The notes below the pieces were generated by a model. It saw nothing but the letters and a program-made list of their open reading frames with translations. It did not search any database and was not told the origin of the DNA. Positions 44,815 through 50,952 of a DNA stretch of 50,952 bases are shown piece by piece. The DNA is from Mortierella sp. BCC40632 (Eukaryota > Mortierellomycota > Mortierellomycetes > Mortierellales > Mortierellaceae), in the NCBI GenBank assembly GCA_011634665.1, contig WAEK01000042.1, forward strand, positions 1-50,952, written 5' to 3'. Positions within the stretch are counted from its first letter, which is position 1; each line of letters opens with the position of its first letter. Made by a program: the position numbers and the translations under genes.

Positions 44815-45082
44815 AAACATTCAGCTGAAACTAAAGCTAAAATGAGTTTAGCAAAAAATAAAAGAGTATTTGTTTACTCTTTTGATTCTCTTTCTAATAA
44901 AAAAACTGCATAAATCTTTTGATAATTGTTCAGAAGTGAGTTTACATTTTAAATGCGGTTTACGTACATTATCTAGATATATAGATAAAAACAAATTATT
45001 TAGAAAAGAATGGATTTTATCTACTTCCTTAATTTAAAGATAAATGGATTTTATCAACTTCCTTAATTTCTAAGGAATAATT
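44815..45082 (+). pseudogene. GIY-YIG C-terminal remnant with short duplication
   Basis: 'HSAETKAKMSLAKNKRVFVY', then broken frames and 'NKLFRKEWILSTSLI'. The last 34 nt ('AATGGATTTTATC.ACTTCC') are duplicated in tandem. Confidence 0.65.
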
Positions 45083-45192
45083 ATAGTAGGGTTATAATAT
45101 ACTATAACGTCCCAATTATGCTAACGTTTAATCAAAATTTTTGATTAACACCCCCGCCCCCCGCGAATGGGGGTTTTTAATATTAAATTATG

Positions 45193-45265
45193 AACACTTG
45201 AATAGATTTGAACTATTATTATTAAGTTTCGAAGACTCACACTTTTCCAGTTAAGTTACAAGTGC
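45193..45265 (-). tRNA. trnR: tRNA-Arg (anticodon UCG)
   Basis: Read on the minus strand: acceptor GCACTTG/CAAGTGT (one G-T), D-arm 'ACTTAACTGGAAAAGT', anticodon arm TGAGT-CTTCGAA-ACTTA with TCG, and T-arm 'ATAGTTCAAATCTAT'. It resembles tRNA-Arg(UCU) at 33631. Confidence 0.75.
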
Positions 45266-45307
45266 TTAATTAAAAATCGTCGGCCCCCTATATTGTAGGT
45301 TATTGAT

Positions 45308-45383
45308 TAAAAGTGGCTATAACCGTTATGAATATATAAATGATTAAATTTCATTTTTTGTACAAGATTCTTAATTTTTAATT
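45308..45383 (+). promoter_or_regulatory. cox2 leader
   Basis: 'AAGTGGCTATAACCG', 'AAATGATTAAATTTCATTTT' and 'TTGTACAAGA' precede ATG. Copies of this leader precede a LAGLIDADG gene (14480) and a decayed cox2 N-terminus (47880), so its ends can be defined by comparison. Confidence 0.5.
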
Positions 45384-46151
45384 ATGTTAAACCTTTTCAA
45401 TTTTAATGTTGCTTATTGTGACATGCCGGAGCCCTGGCAATTTTCTTTCCAAGATGGAGCATCACCATCTTTTGATGGAATTGTAGATCTTCATGATCAA
45501 ATTATGTTTTATTTAATAATAATTCTTATTCTTGTATCTTGGATGTTAGGTACAATTATTATTAAATTTAATACAGCTAAAAACCCTATTGTATACAAAT
45601 ATTTTACACATGGTACTGTTATAGAATTAATTTGGACAATTACTCCTGCATTAGTTCTAGTTGCCATAGCATTCCCAAGTTTTAGATTATTGTATCTGAT
45701 GGATGAAGTAATAGATCCTGCTATTACTGTTAAAGCTGTAGGTTCTCAATGGTTCTGGAGCTATGAATACTCTGATTATATCTCAGATTCTGGAGAACCA
45801 ATAGCTTTTGATAGTTTTATGGTTCCAGAGGCAGACTTGGAGGAAGGACAATTTAGATTACTTGAAGTAGATAACAGAGTAGTATTACCTGTTGATACGC
45901 ATGTTAGATTTATACTAACAGGAAGTGATGTAATCCATTCTTTTGCTGTTCCAGCTTTAGGTCTTAAATTAGATTCTATCCCAGGTCGGTTAAACCAAAC
46001 TTCAACGTTTATTAACCGAGAAGGTTTATTCTATGGACAATGTTCAGAATTGTGTGGTGTTAACCACGGGTTTATGCCAATCGTTATCCAAGCTGTTTCT
46101 TTAGAGAAATACTTAGCATGGTTAAACGAACAATTAAACTCCCCCCCTTAG
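45384..46151 (+). CDS. cox2: cox2 (cytochrome c oxidase subunit 2), intact and intron-free
   Basis: The 255-aa protein has two transmembrane helices after '[20 protein letters not shown]' and '[12 protein letters not shown]'. The CuA site is complete ('[10 protein letters not shown]', '[14 protein letters not shown]' with Cys, Glu, Cys, His and Met). It accepts electrons from cytochrome c in complex IV. The end is odd: 'LNEQLNSPP' is encoded by a C7 run directly before TAG. In the neighbouring frame the sequence continues into a LAGLIDADG_2 gene. A second C-terminus with two introns lies at 47004-47766, so the present intron-free 3' end was probably acquired with that gene. Confidence 0.95.
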   Translation: MLNLFNFNVAYCDMPEPWQFSFQDGASPSFDGIVDLHDQIMFYLIIILILVSWMLGTIIIKFNTAKNPIVYKYFTHGTVIELIWTITPALVLVAIAFPSFRLLYLMDEVIDPAITVKAVGSQWFWSYEYSDYISDSGEPIAFDSFMVPEADLEEGQFRLLEVDNRVVLPVDTHVRFILTGSDVIHSFAVPALGLKLDSIPGRLNQTSTFINREGLFYGQCSELCGVNHGFMPIVIQAVSLEKYLAWLNEQLNSPP

Positions 46152-46902
46152 TGAAGAGGAACTATTAACTTTAAGTACGTCTTCTATTTTAATTAAATAT
46201 TCAAAAACTTCTAAAAATTCTCTTCCTATTGATGAACCTAAAACCTCTTCAAAATTTTTATTAGATAGAAGTTATAGCACACGAAGATTAACTAAAATTG
46301 AAAGAGATTCATTTTCTATACCTCAGCATTTACATGAAGTTATCATAGGTAATTGTTTAGGCGATCTTTATATTCGTAAACATGCTAAGGGGATAAATGC
46401 TAATTTAATGTTTGAACAAGGTATAATTCATGAAGCATATATCTTACATTTATATTCTTTATTTAAAGATTATTGTAGTTCAGCACCTAAATACAGTGAG
46501 TTTAAACCTGATAAACGTACAGGTAAAGTATATACTAGAATTCAATTAAGTTCTTACGCCTTACCTTGTTTTAATTATTATCGGGAATTGTTTTATATTG
46601 ATGGTGTTAAAACCATTCCTTTAAATATAGGGGAACTTTTAACACCTGTAAGTTTAGCATATTGGGCAATGGATGATGGTTTTTCACAAAGTTCAGGGTT
46701 TACATTGTCTACGGAATCTTATTCTTTTAAAGAAATAGAATTATTGATTAAAGCTTTAAAAGATAATTTTGATTTAAATTGCTCTATTCATAAAAGTAAA
46801 AATAGCTATAGAATTTATATAAAATCGGATTTCATGGATAAATTTATATCTCTTGTTACACCTCATTTCTATGAATCAATGATGTATAAACTTGCTACCT
46901 AA
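46147..46902 (+). CDS. LAGLIDADG_2 endonuclease overlapping the cox2 3' end
   Basis: The frame is open from the cox2 stop region ('[20 protein letters not shown]') through '[20 protein letters not shown]', first motif '[14 protein letters not shown]', second motif '[13 protein letters not shown]' and '[11 protein letters not shown]'. The first ATG (46408) lies after the first motif, so translation from it would give a defective protein. More likely it is read from cox2 by a frame change at the C7 run, or the run length is wrong and cox2 and endonuclease are one fusion. Catalytic residues are intact. Confidence 0.8.
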   Translation, partial: LSEEELLTLSTSSILIKYSKTSKNSLPIDEPKTSSKFLLDRSYSTRRLTKIERDSFSIPQHLHEVIIGNCLGDLYIRKHAKGINANLMFEQGIIHEAYILHLYSLFKDYCSSAPKYSEFKPDKRTGKVYTRIQLSSYALPCFNYYRELFYIDGVKTIPLNIGELLTPVSLAYWAMDDGFSQSSGFTLSTESYSFKEIELLIKALKDNFDLNCSIHKSKNSYRIYIKSDFMDKFISLVTPHFYESMMYKLAT

Positions 46903-47003
46903 CTATTTTTACTAATATTTAATTTACTTTTTTAATAAAAACTTAAACTAATTATACTCCCCCTTTTACTGTATTTTTACAAAATTAAACATTCTAAAAC
47001 CAT

Positions 47004-47151
47004 ACTCATGTTAGATTTATTTTAACTGGTAGCGATGTTATACATTCTTTTGCCGTTCCAGCTTTAGGTCTTAAATTAGATTCTATCCCAGGTCGGTTAA
47101 ATCAAACTTCTACGTTTATTAACCGAGAAGGGTTATTCTATGGTCAATGTT
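47004..47151 (+). pseudogene. cox2: Displaced cox2 C-terminus, exon a
   Basis: '[20 protein letters not shown]' to 'LFYGQC', at nucleotide level close to the cox2 gene. It joins exons b and c in frame (148+27+71 nt = 82 codons). No upstream cox2 sequence adjoins it. Confidence 0.85.
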
Positions 47152-47391
47152 CAAATTCTGGACCTTTATATTGGTAACAATATAATTTGTATTAAGCTAT
47201 ATGCTGGAACATCCTTAGAGCCTTAAGTACCATTTATTGTGAGTAAAGGTAAAAATCTTAAGGATTGGACAATCAGCAGGAAACCCATTCGGAACTCGGT
47301 GGAGATCCTCAGAGACTACATGCTTAACATCCTTTATGGAAAAGGATGATGATATAGTCCAGTTTTATTTTGAAATAAATTATTAATACTG
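47152..47391 (+). mobile_element. Group I intron a in displaced cox2 end
   Basis: The 240-nt intron starts 'CAAATTCTGGACCTTTATAT', contains 'AATCAGCAGG', 'CCTCAGAGACTACATGCT' and 'GATGATGATATAGTCCAG', and ends 'AATACTG'. It is closely similar to the ribozyme at 19195 in cob, and ORF-less. Confidence 0.8.
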
Positions 47392-47418
47392 CAGAGTTAT
47401 GTGGTGTAAATCATGGGT
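47392..47418 (+). pseudogene. cox2: Displaced cox2 C-terminus, exon b (27 nt)
   Basis: CAGAGTTATGTGGTGTAAAT plus CATGGGT encodes 'SELCGVNHG' with neighbouring bases, part of the CuA site. Confidence 0.8.
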
Positions 47419-47695
47419 TAAATTAAAGCCCCTTAGAGTAGTAATACTTTAATGCAAATAGGGTGAATTGCAAAAACATCCTTTTCACAGAGGGATAATT
47501 TGCAGCGAAGCGTATATCAGTGTCTTTATAGGTATACGAACGTTCAACGACTAATCGGTGAGCAGCACTAGCAATAATCCGGACACGAGTGCCCTACAAC
47601 CATTTACCATCAAGTATATTGGTTGATAACATAGTCTAAGCCAATAGGTAACTATTGGAAGATAGAGCTAAACACTTTATCGATAATAATTTCTG
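47419..47695 (+). mobile_element. Group I intron b in displaced cox2 end
   Basis: The 277-nt intron has 'AGGGTGAATTGC', 'TTTGCAGCGAAGC', 'GAACGTTCAACGACTAA' and 'GATAACATAGTCTAA', almost the same as cob introns 2 and 7, and is ORF-less. It is inserted after the same GGGT word as cob intron 7. Confidence 0.8.
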
Positions 47696-47766
47696 TTATG
47701 CCAATTGTTATCCAAGCTGTTTCTCTTGAGAAATATTTAGCTTGGTTAAATGAGCATTTAAGTTAG
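47696..47766 (+). pseudogene. cox2: Displaced cox2 C-terminus, exon c
   Basis: '[20 protein letters not shown]' then HLS and TAG. It ends without the Pro-Pro extension of the active gene. The C-rich motif 'AACACCCCCCC'-type follows at 47838. Confidence 0.8.
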
Positions 47767-47837
47767 AATGCTCCCGATTTCTGTCTATAATTAGGCAGTT
47801 CTCGAAAATTTTAGTTTAGCTTAACGAATACTTAAGC

Positions 47838-47850
47838 TAAACACCCCCCC
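47838..47850 (+). terminator. AACACCCCC-type 3' end motif
   Basis: 'TAAACACCCCCCCGGC' follows the displaced cox2 end by about 70 nt. Confidence 0.4.
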
Positions 47851-47879
47851 GGCTCCGCGTCTTAATAATATTAATTATT

Positions 47880-48092
47880 AAAGTGACCGTGTCCGATTCA
47901 TATAATATAAATAATTAAATCTCATTTTTTGTATTAAATTAAAAATTTCTAATCATGTTATTAAACTTTTTCAATTTTAATGTTACTCTTTGTGACATGT
48001 TAATACCTTGGCGATTTTCTATTCAAGATAGGGCATTACCATCTTTTGATAGAATTATTAATCTTGATCAAATTATGTTCTGTGCTTTTTGA
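47880..48092 (+). pseudogene. cox2: Decayed copy of cox2 leader and N-terminus
   Basis: The leader matches 45308-45383. From 47955 the frame 'MLLNFFNFNVTLCDM' and 'SIQDRALPSFDRIINL' is a mutated Cox2 start; it loses homology after 'DQIMF' and stops. Replacements such as Glu-Pro to Ile-Pro show relaxed constraint. Confidence 0.8.
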
Positions 48093-48249
48093 TATGTGAT
48101 TATTTAAATATGTCAATAATCTTAAATGAAGAAAGTTTATTGACTTTAAGCTTATCTACTTTAATAATAAATTATTCTAAGGATCGTAAAGAACCAATTT
48201 TATTAAATGAACCTCAAGTTCCAATAAATATTTCTCCTTCGTTCATAAC

Positions 48250-48256
48250 GCGCAGC
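48250..48256 (+). repeat. 7-nt GCGCAGC insert in a LAGLIDADG gene
   Basis: 'ATAAC-GCGCAGC-CGGTTTTG': removal restores Ile-Thr-Gly-Phe-Ala-Asp-Ala-Glu-Gly. This is outside the GIY-YIG family, so the insert is not merely inherited among GIY-YIG paralogues. Confidence 0.75.
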
Positions 48257-48485
48257 CGGTTTTGCTGATGCTGAAGGTTGTTTTGATTTTGCTATTAGTA
48301 AATCTAAAACCATTAATACAGGATTTAGTGTTAAACCTCGATTTAGAATTACTGCTCATGTGCGAGATATTGTATTATTACATATGATAAAAAAATATTT
48401 CAATTGCGGTAATATTAGTAAAATAGATCTTAAAGATTGTTTAGATTTCACAGTATCAGATCAATATAGTATTAAAAATATTATA

Positions 48486-48524
48486 GTTCCTCCCCACAGG
48501 GGGGGAACCGCCGGAGGCAGTTCC
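48486..48524 (+). repeat. GC double hairpin element
   Basis: GTTCC-TCCCCACAGGGGG-GGAAC-CGCCGGAGGCA-GTTCC. Confidence 0.75.
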
Positions 48525-48610
48525 TTTTTTTAATAAATATCCTCTACGAGGGACTAAACACTTAGATTACCTTTTATTCATTGGGATCGTTTTCTTAAAT
48601 TTAATTTGTT

Positions 48611-49405
48611 TTGCTTTTTTTATAACGCCACAGGCCGGATTTTCCATGTTTTTCTTTTCTGTCAGCTTAGATACTATAGAAGCTTTTAATGTATTTATAT
48701 CATTATCTAGTACAGTGCCTATTAAAATATATCAAAATGCCGACCTTGATAAAGAAAGAATTATTCTAGAGAATAAAAATAAACCCGGTGTCTACCAATT
48801 TATTAATTTATTAACTGGAAATTCTTATGTAGGAAGTTCTACTAACTTAAGTAGAAGATTTGCTCAATATTTTAATTATAATTATATTTCTAGTTCTGTT
48901 AATAGAAGAAGCGTTATATATTCTTCTATCATAAAAAATGGTTACTCTAATTTTAGTATTATTATTCTTGAGTATTGTGAAATTAAAGATACCATTAGTC
49001 AGGAACAATTCTACATTGATGTCATTAGGCCTACTATGAATATTCTTCAAAGGGCAGGTAATTCATTAGGTTATAATCATAGAGGAAGCTAAAGCAAAAA
49101 TGAGTATAGCTAAGTTTGGTGAGAATAATCCTATGGTTGGTATTGATAGAACAGGTGAGAAAAATCCAATGTTTGGAAAAACTCATTCTGTTAAAACTTT
49201 AGATAAAATGAGTATTGCTAAAGGAACTGCTATTTATGTATATGATACTCAAGGTTCACTAGCTTATATTTTTAGTTCAGCAAGGAAAGCTGCTGAACAT
49301 TTTGGTTGTTTTTATCCAACAATTATAAAATTCGCTAAAATGGCAAATTGTTTCAAAAGGAATGGCTATTATCTACATCTTAGCATAGCTGAGGTAAATC
49401 AGTAG
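48611..49405 (+). pseudogene. GIY-YIG endonuclease, one frameshift
   Basis: It begins with 'ITPQAGF', a string also found at the nad4-linked LAGLIDADG gene. 'VPIKIYQNADLDKERIILEN', 'PGVYQFINLLTGNSYVGSST' and 'SQEQFYIDVIRPTMN' follow. The frame changes near 49085, then NUMOD3 repeats ('[14 protein letters not shown]') and a NUMOD1 module ('ARKAAEHFGCFYPTIIKFAK') end at 49403. The only lesion is one indel. Confidence 0.75.
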
Positions 49406-49599
49406 GGGCCAAATATGCTGATTTGACTAAAAGTCGTAGATTATTTTTCGTTTATATATTAATAATTTATATGAACACCCCTCTTCTCGCAGACGGTAAC
49501 AAAGAGTTGTTTGTAGAAATACTCTGCTACTATTAATTATTTATAGAGATTTTATAATTCAAAAATTCAAAGCCCAAGCTTATAAGAATAGAATCTTAT
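49406..49599 (+). other. Spacer with 3' end motif
   Basis: 'ATGAACACCCCTCTTC' at 49471 after the GIY-YIG gene. Nothing else was recognised; strand use switches here from plus to minus. Confidence 0.4.
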
Positions 49600-50466
49600 A
49601 TTCTTTAATAAAAATCTTAATTCTAATCCTTTCATTAATCAAATAAAAACTAAAATCAAATCATTTTTATTAAAATGTGGTAGAACAAATGTATTTAAAT
49701 CAGATGTAGCTACAATTCGATATATTACTGAAGTTTTCTCTCATGAGATCCTATATAACCTTTTAAACTAAAAAATTCCATAATTTTTAACAAAAGTGGT
49801 TCTTCTCTCTGATGTAGATGAATAATATAAGAAGCATACGCTCGATTTTCACTTATAGAAAATGAAAAACAACAATCACCTGTACTAAACTCACTAATCT
49901 AATGAGGATTTAATTTTCCTTCACTAACTAAACTCTGGTCTAGTTAAAATTTTAACATTAGGGAAAGCAATTTTTAATTTATCAGGTAAACCTAAATTAA
50001 TAGCTCCTTTATTGCTATTATTTCCTCTAAGCTGAACAACGTTAATGATTTTTCTTGAATTTTTAAGTTTATACACTGTTTCCATAACTCATAATCTATT
50101 TTTAGCACTCTGTAGGATATTTATTAAAATGAGGTATTATTACATCTGTTATATACTTCATATCTTGAACAGAAAAATAAACTCCATCTATTATAAAATG
50201 AAATATTACCAACTCCAAAAAATGTATGGATTTCTTTTAATAAAGATAAATCTTTTGAATGTAGTTCAATTTTTAATATCGCATTAACCCCCCCCCCCAA
50301 CCAATAAGATTTTTGTTTCTTTCTCTAATATTTATCATAAAACATCTCTCGGCATCAGTAAATCCGGCCTGTGGCGTTACAAAAAATGGATCTAATTTTT
50401 GTTTAGAATTCTCTGTTACTCCTAATAATGGGATTAAAGAAAGAATAGTTATCTCACTTAGGTCTA
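49600..50466 (-). pseudogene. LAGLIDADG_1 gene fused to the nad4 3' end, decayed
   Basis: Reading the minus strand from the nad4 C-run: 'LDLSEITILSLIPLLGVTEN', 'TPQAGFTDAERCFMINIRER', a frame change in a C-run (50286-50296), then 'LKIELHSKDLSLLKEIHTFF' and 'NISFYN'. Later come 'LGLPDKLKIAFPNVKILTRP' and the second motif 'ISEFSTGDCCFSFSI' with a stop where Trp is expected. Several stops and shifts remain. The first-motif Gly is replaced by Arg. Confidence 0.7.
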
Positions 50467-50674
50467 GGGGGGGGGTGTTCACACCAATTAGTAAAGAACT
50501 TACACCTAAGTGTAAAGAATCTAATACTACATTTGGATAAACACCTAAAATGAAAGAAACAATGATTAATGGAAGAACTACAAAGAACTCTCTTCTATTA
50601 ATATCCGGCATAGTACTCATATATCGAGAAGCAGCACCAAACGCCATTCGATTAAAATTATAAAGAATTACCAT
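50467..50674 (-). CDS. nad4: nad4 C-terminal coding segment (NADH dehydrogenase subunit 4)
   Basis: 'NRMAFGAASRYMSTMPDINR' and 'REFFVVLPLIIVSFILGVYP' then 'NVVLDSLHLGVSSLLIG' form the end of Nad4, a proton-pumping subunit of complex I. No stop follows: the frame passes through a C9 run ('VNTPP') into a LAGLIDADG gene. The start at 50674 is an in-frame ATG, but only the last 65 residues of Nad4 are present. It is an exon or displaced 3' end whose 5' part lies outside the window. Confidence 0.8.
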
Positions 50675-50711
50675 GTTGATATCTTATATGATCTTTTATG
50701 CCCTACTCTGG

Positions 50712-50733
50712 AGGGGGCCCAACGGGGTGTTTA
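50712..50733 (-). terminator. AACACCCCC-type 3' end motif
   Basis: On the minus strand 'AAACACCCCGTTGGGCCCCC', identical over its length to the plus-strand copy at 21911. It follows the GIY-YIG gene end at 50803. Confidence 0.45.
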
Positions 50734-50802
50734 TATATTTTTTTATATATATATAAAAGTACTAATATATTTATATACCCCCTATCAGAATAATCAAAGT
50801 TA

Positions 50803-50952
50803 ATCATTTAAAAGTTTTATAGAGAGTATCCATTGATCTTTAAATAATGATCCATCTCTAGCATGTTTTAAAATTAATTTATGATTACTATTAAAATGTT
50901 CAGCAGCTTTTCTAGCCGAGCTAAAAGTATTAAGAAGTGTACTTTTATCTGC
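50803..50952 (-). CDS. GIY-YIG endonuclease, C-terminus (runs off the window)
   Basis: 'NTFSSARKAAEHFNSNHKLI' and 'GSLFKDQWILSIKLL' form a NUMOD1 module, the usual C-terminus of the GIY-YIG genes here. It is open to the right edge; the catalytic part is outside. It lies upstream of the nad4 3' segment on the same strand. Confidence 0.75.

Larger units (their letters stand above)
48115..48610 (+). pseudogene. LAGLIDADG_1 remnant behind the cox2 copy
   Basis: The N-terminal linker 'LNEESLLTLSLSTLIINYSK' resembles the linker of the endonuclease fused to cox2 at 46147. A 7-nt GCGCAGC insert (48250) lies just before the first motif 'GFADAEGCFDFAIS'. 'PRFRITAHVRDIVLLHMIKK' follows, then a GC double hairpin (48486-48524), then 'KYPLRGTKHLDYLLF', where the gene ends abruptly and other sequence begins. 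Confidence 0.75.

Noticed and set aside
568..49405. Regular repeats of about 20 codons (GENxPxFGKTHSAETKAKMS) resembling a CRISPR or satellite array
   Set aside because: They are NUMOD3-type DNA-binding repeats inside GIY-YIG coding frames. They vary in sequence and length and have no spacer structure.
50313..50540. Plus-strand frame at the right end
   Set aside because: Antisense of nad4 and its LAGLIDADG fusion.

Overview
This window is fungal mitochondrial DNA. It is strongly A+T-rich and carries exons of nad1, nad4, nad5, cob and cox2 whose proteins are fungal in character, plus mitochondrial tRNAs for Met, Phe, Arg(UCU), Arg(UCG) and His. Group I introns are numerous and homing endonuclease genes (HEGs) outnumber respiratory genes by several to one. 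Complex I genes exclude the Saccharomyces-type yeasts. GC-rich double hairpins and HEG cassettes that duplicate the 3' ends of host genes have been described in mtDNA of early-diverging fungi (Allomyces, chytrids, arbuscular mycorrhizal fungi). I therefore favour an early-diverging fungus, but the sequence alone does not fix the lineage. Every Trp codon I checked in cox2 and in the cob exons is TGG. Many one-base indels sit beside homopolymers, so some frameshifts may be assembly errors.

Layout. 1-7.2 kb (+): nad5 exons, one group I intron holding a HEG nested in a HEG, a duplicated nad5 3' end around a broken GIY-YIG gene, then tRNA-Met. 7.6-28.7 kb (+): one cob gene in eight exons spread over 21 kb. 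The exons sum to 1,188 nt and join in frame, and one is only 16 nt. Its introns hold GIY-YIG and LAGLIDADG genes, many interrupted by further HEGs, and several GIY-YIG genes are fused to copies of the cox1 5' end. 28.7-34.1 kb: a LAGLIDADG gene with a second cob C-terminus, a GIY-YIG gene, and tRNA-Phe, -Arg and -His. 34.7-43.9 kb (-): nad1 in two exons, with its last exon present three times, interleaved with HEGs, plus a cox1 3' fragment. 45.1-49.4 kb: tRNA-Arg (-), an intact cox2 (+) followed by a HEG, then the displaced, intron-bearing original cox2 C-terminus, then a degenerate cox2 N-terminus with further HEG remains. 49.6-50.9 kb (-): nad4 3' end fused to a decayed LAGLIDADG gene, and the end of another GIY-YIG gene.

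Four themes unify the region. (1) HEG cassettes copy pieces of host genes: 3' ends of cob, cox2, nad1 and nad5, and 5' leaders of cox1 and cox2. (2) HEGs insert into other HEGs, twice inside the LAGLIDADG-motif coding sequence. (3) Two kinds of very short GC-rich elements are scattered through them. One is a double hairpin of about 40-50 nt built as X-GC-X'-GC-X, where X is the local target sequence and X' its reverse complement. The other is a 7-nt insert, GCGCAGC, found seven times, always directly before CGG. (4) Genes and HEGs on both strands end in a sense-strand AACACCCCC motif. The bodies of cox1, cox3, atp6/8/9, nad2/3/4L/6 and both rRNAs were not found here.
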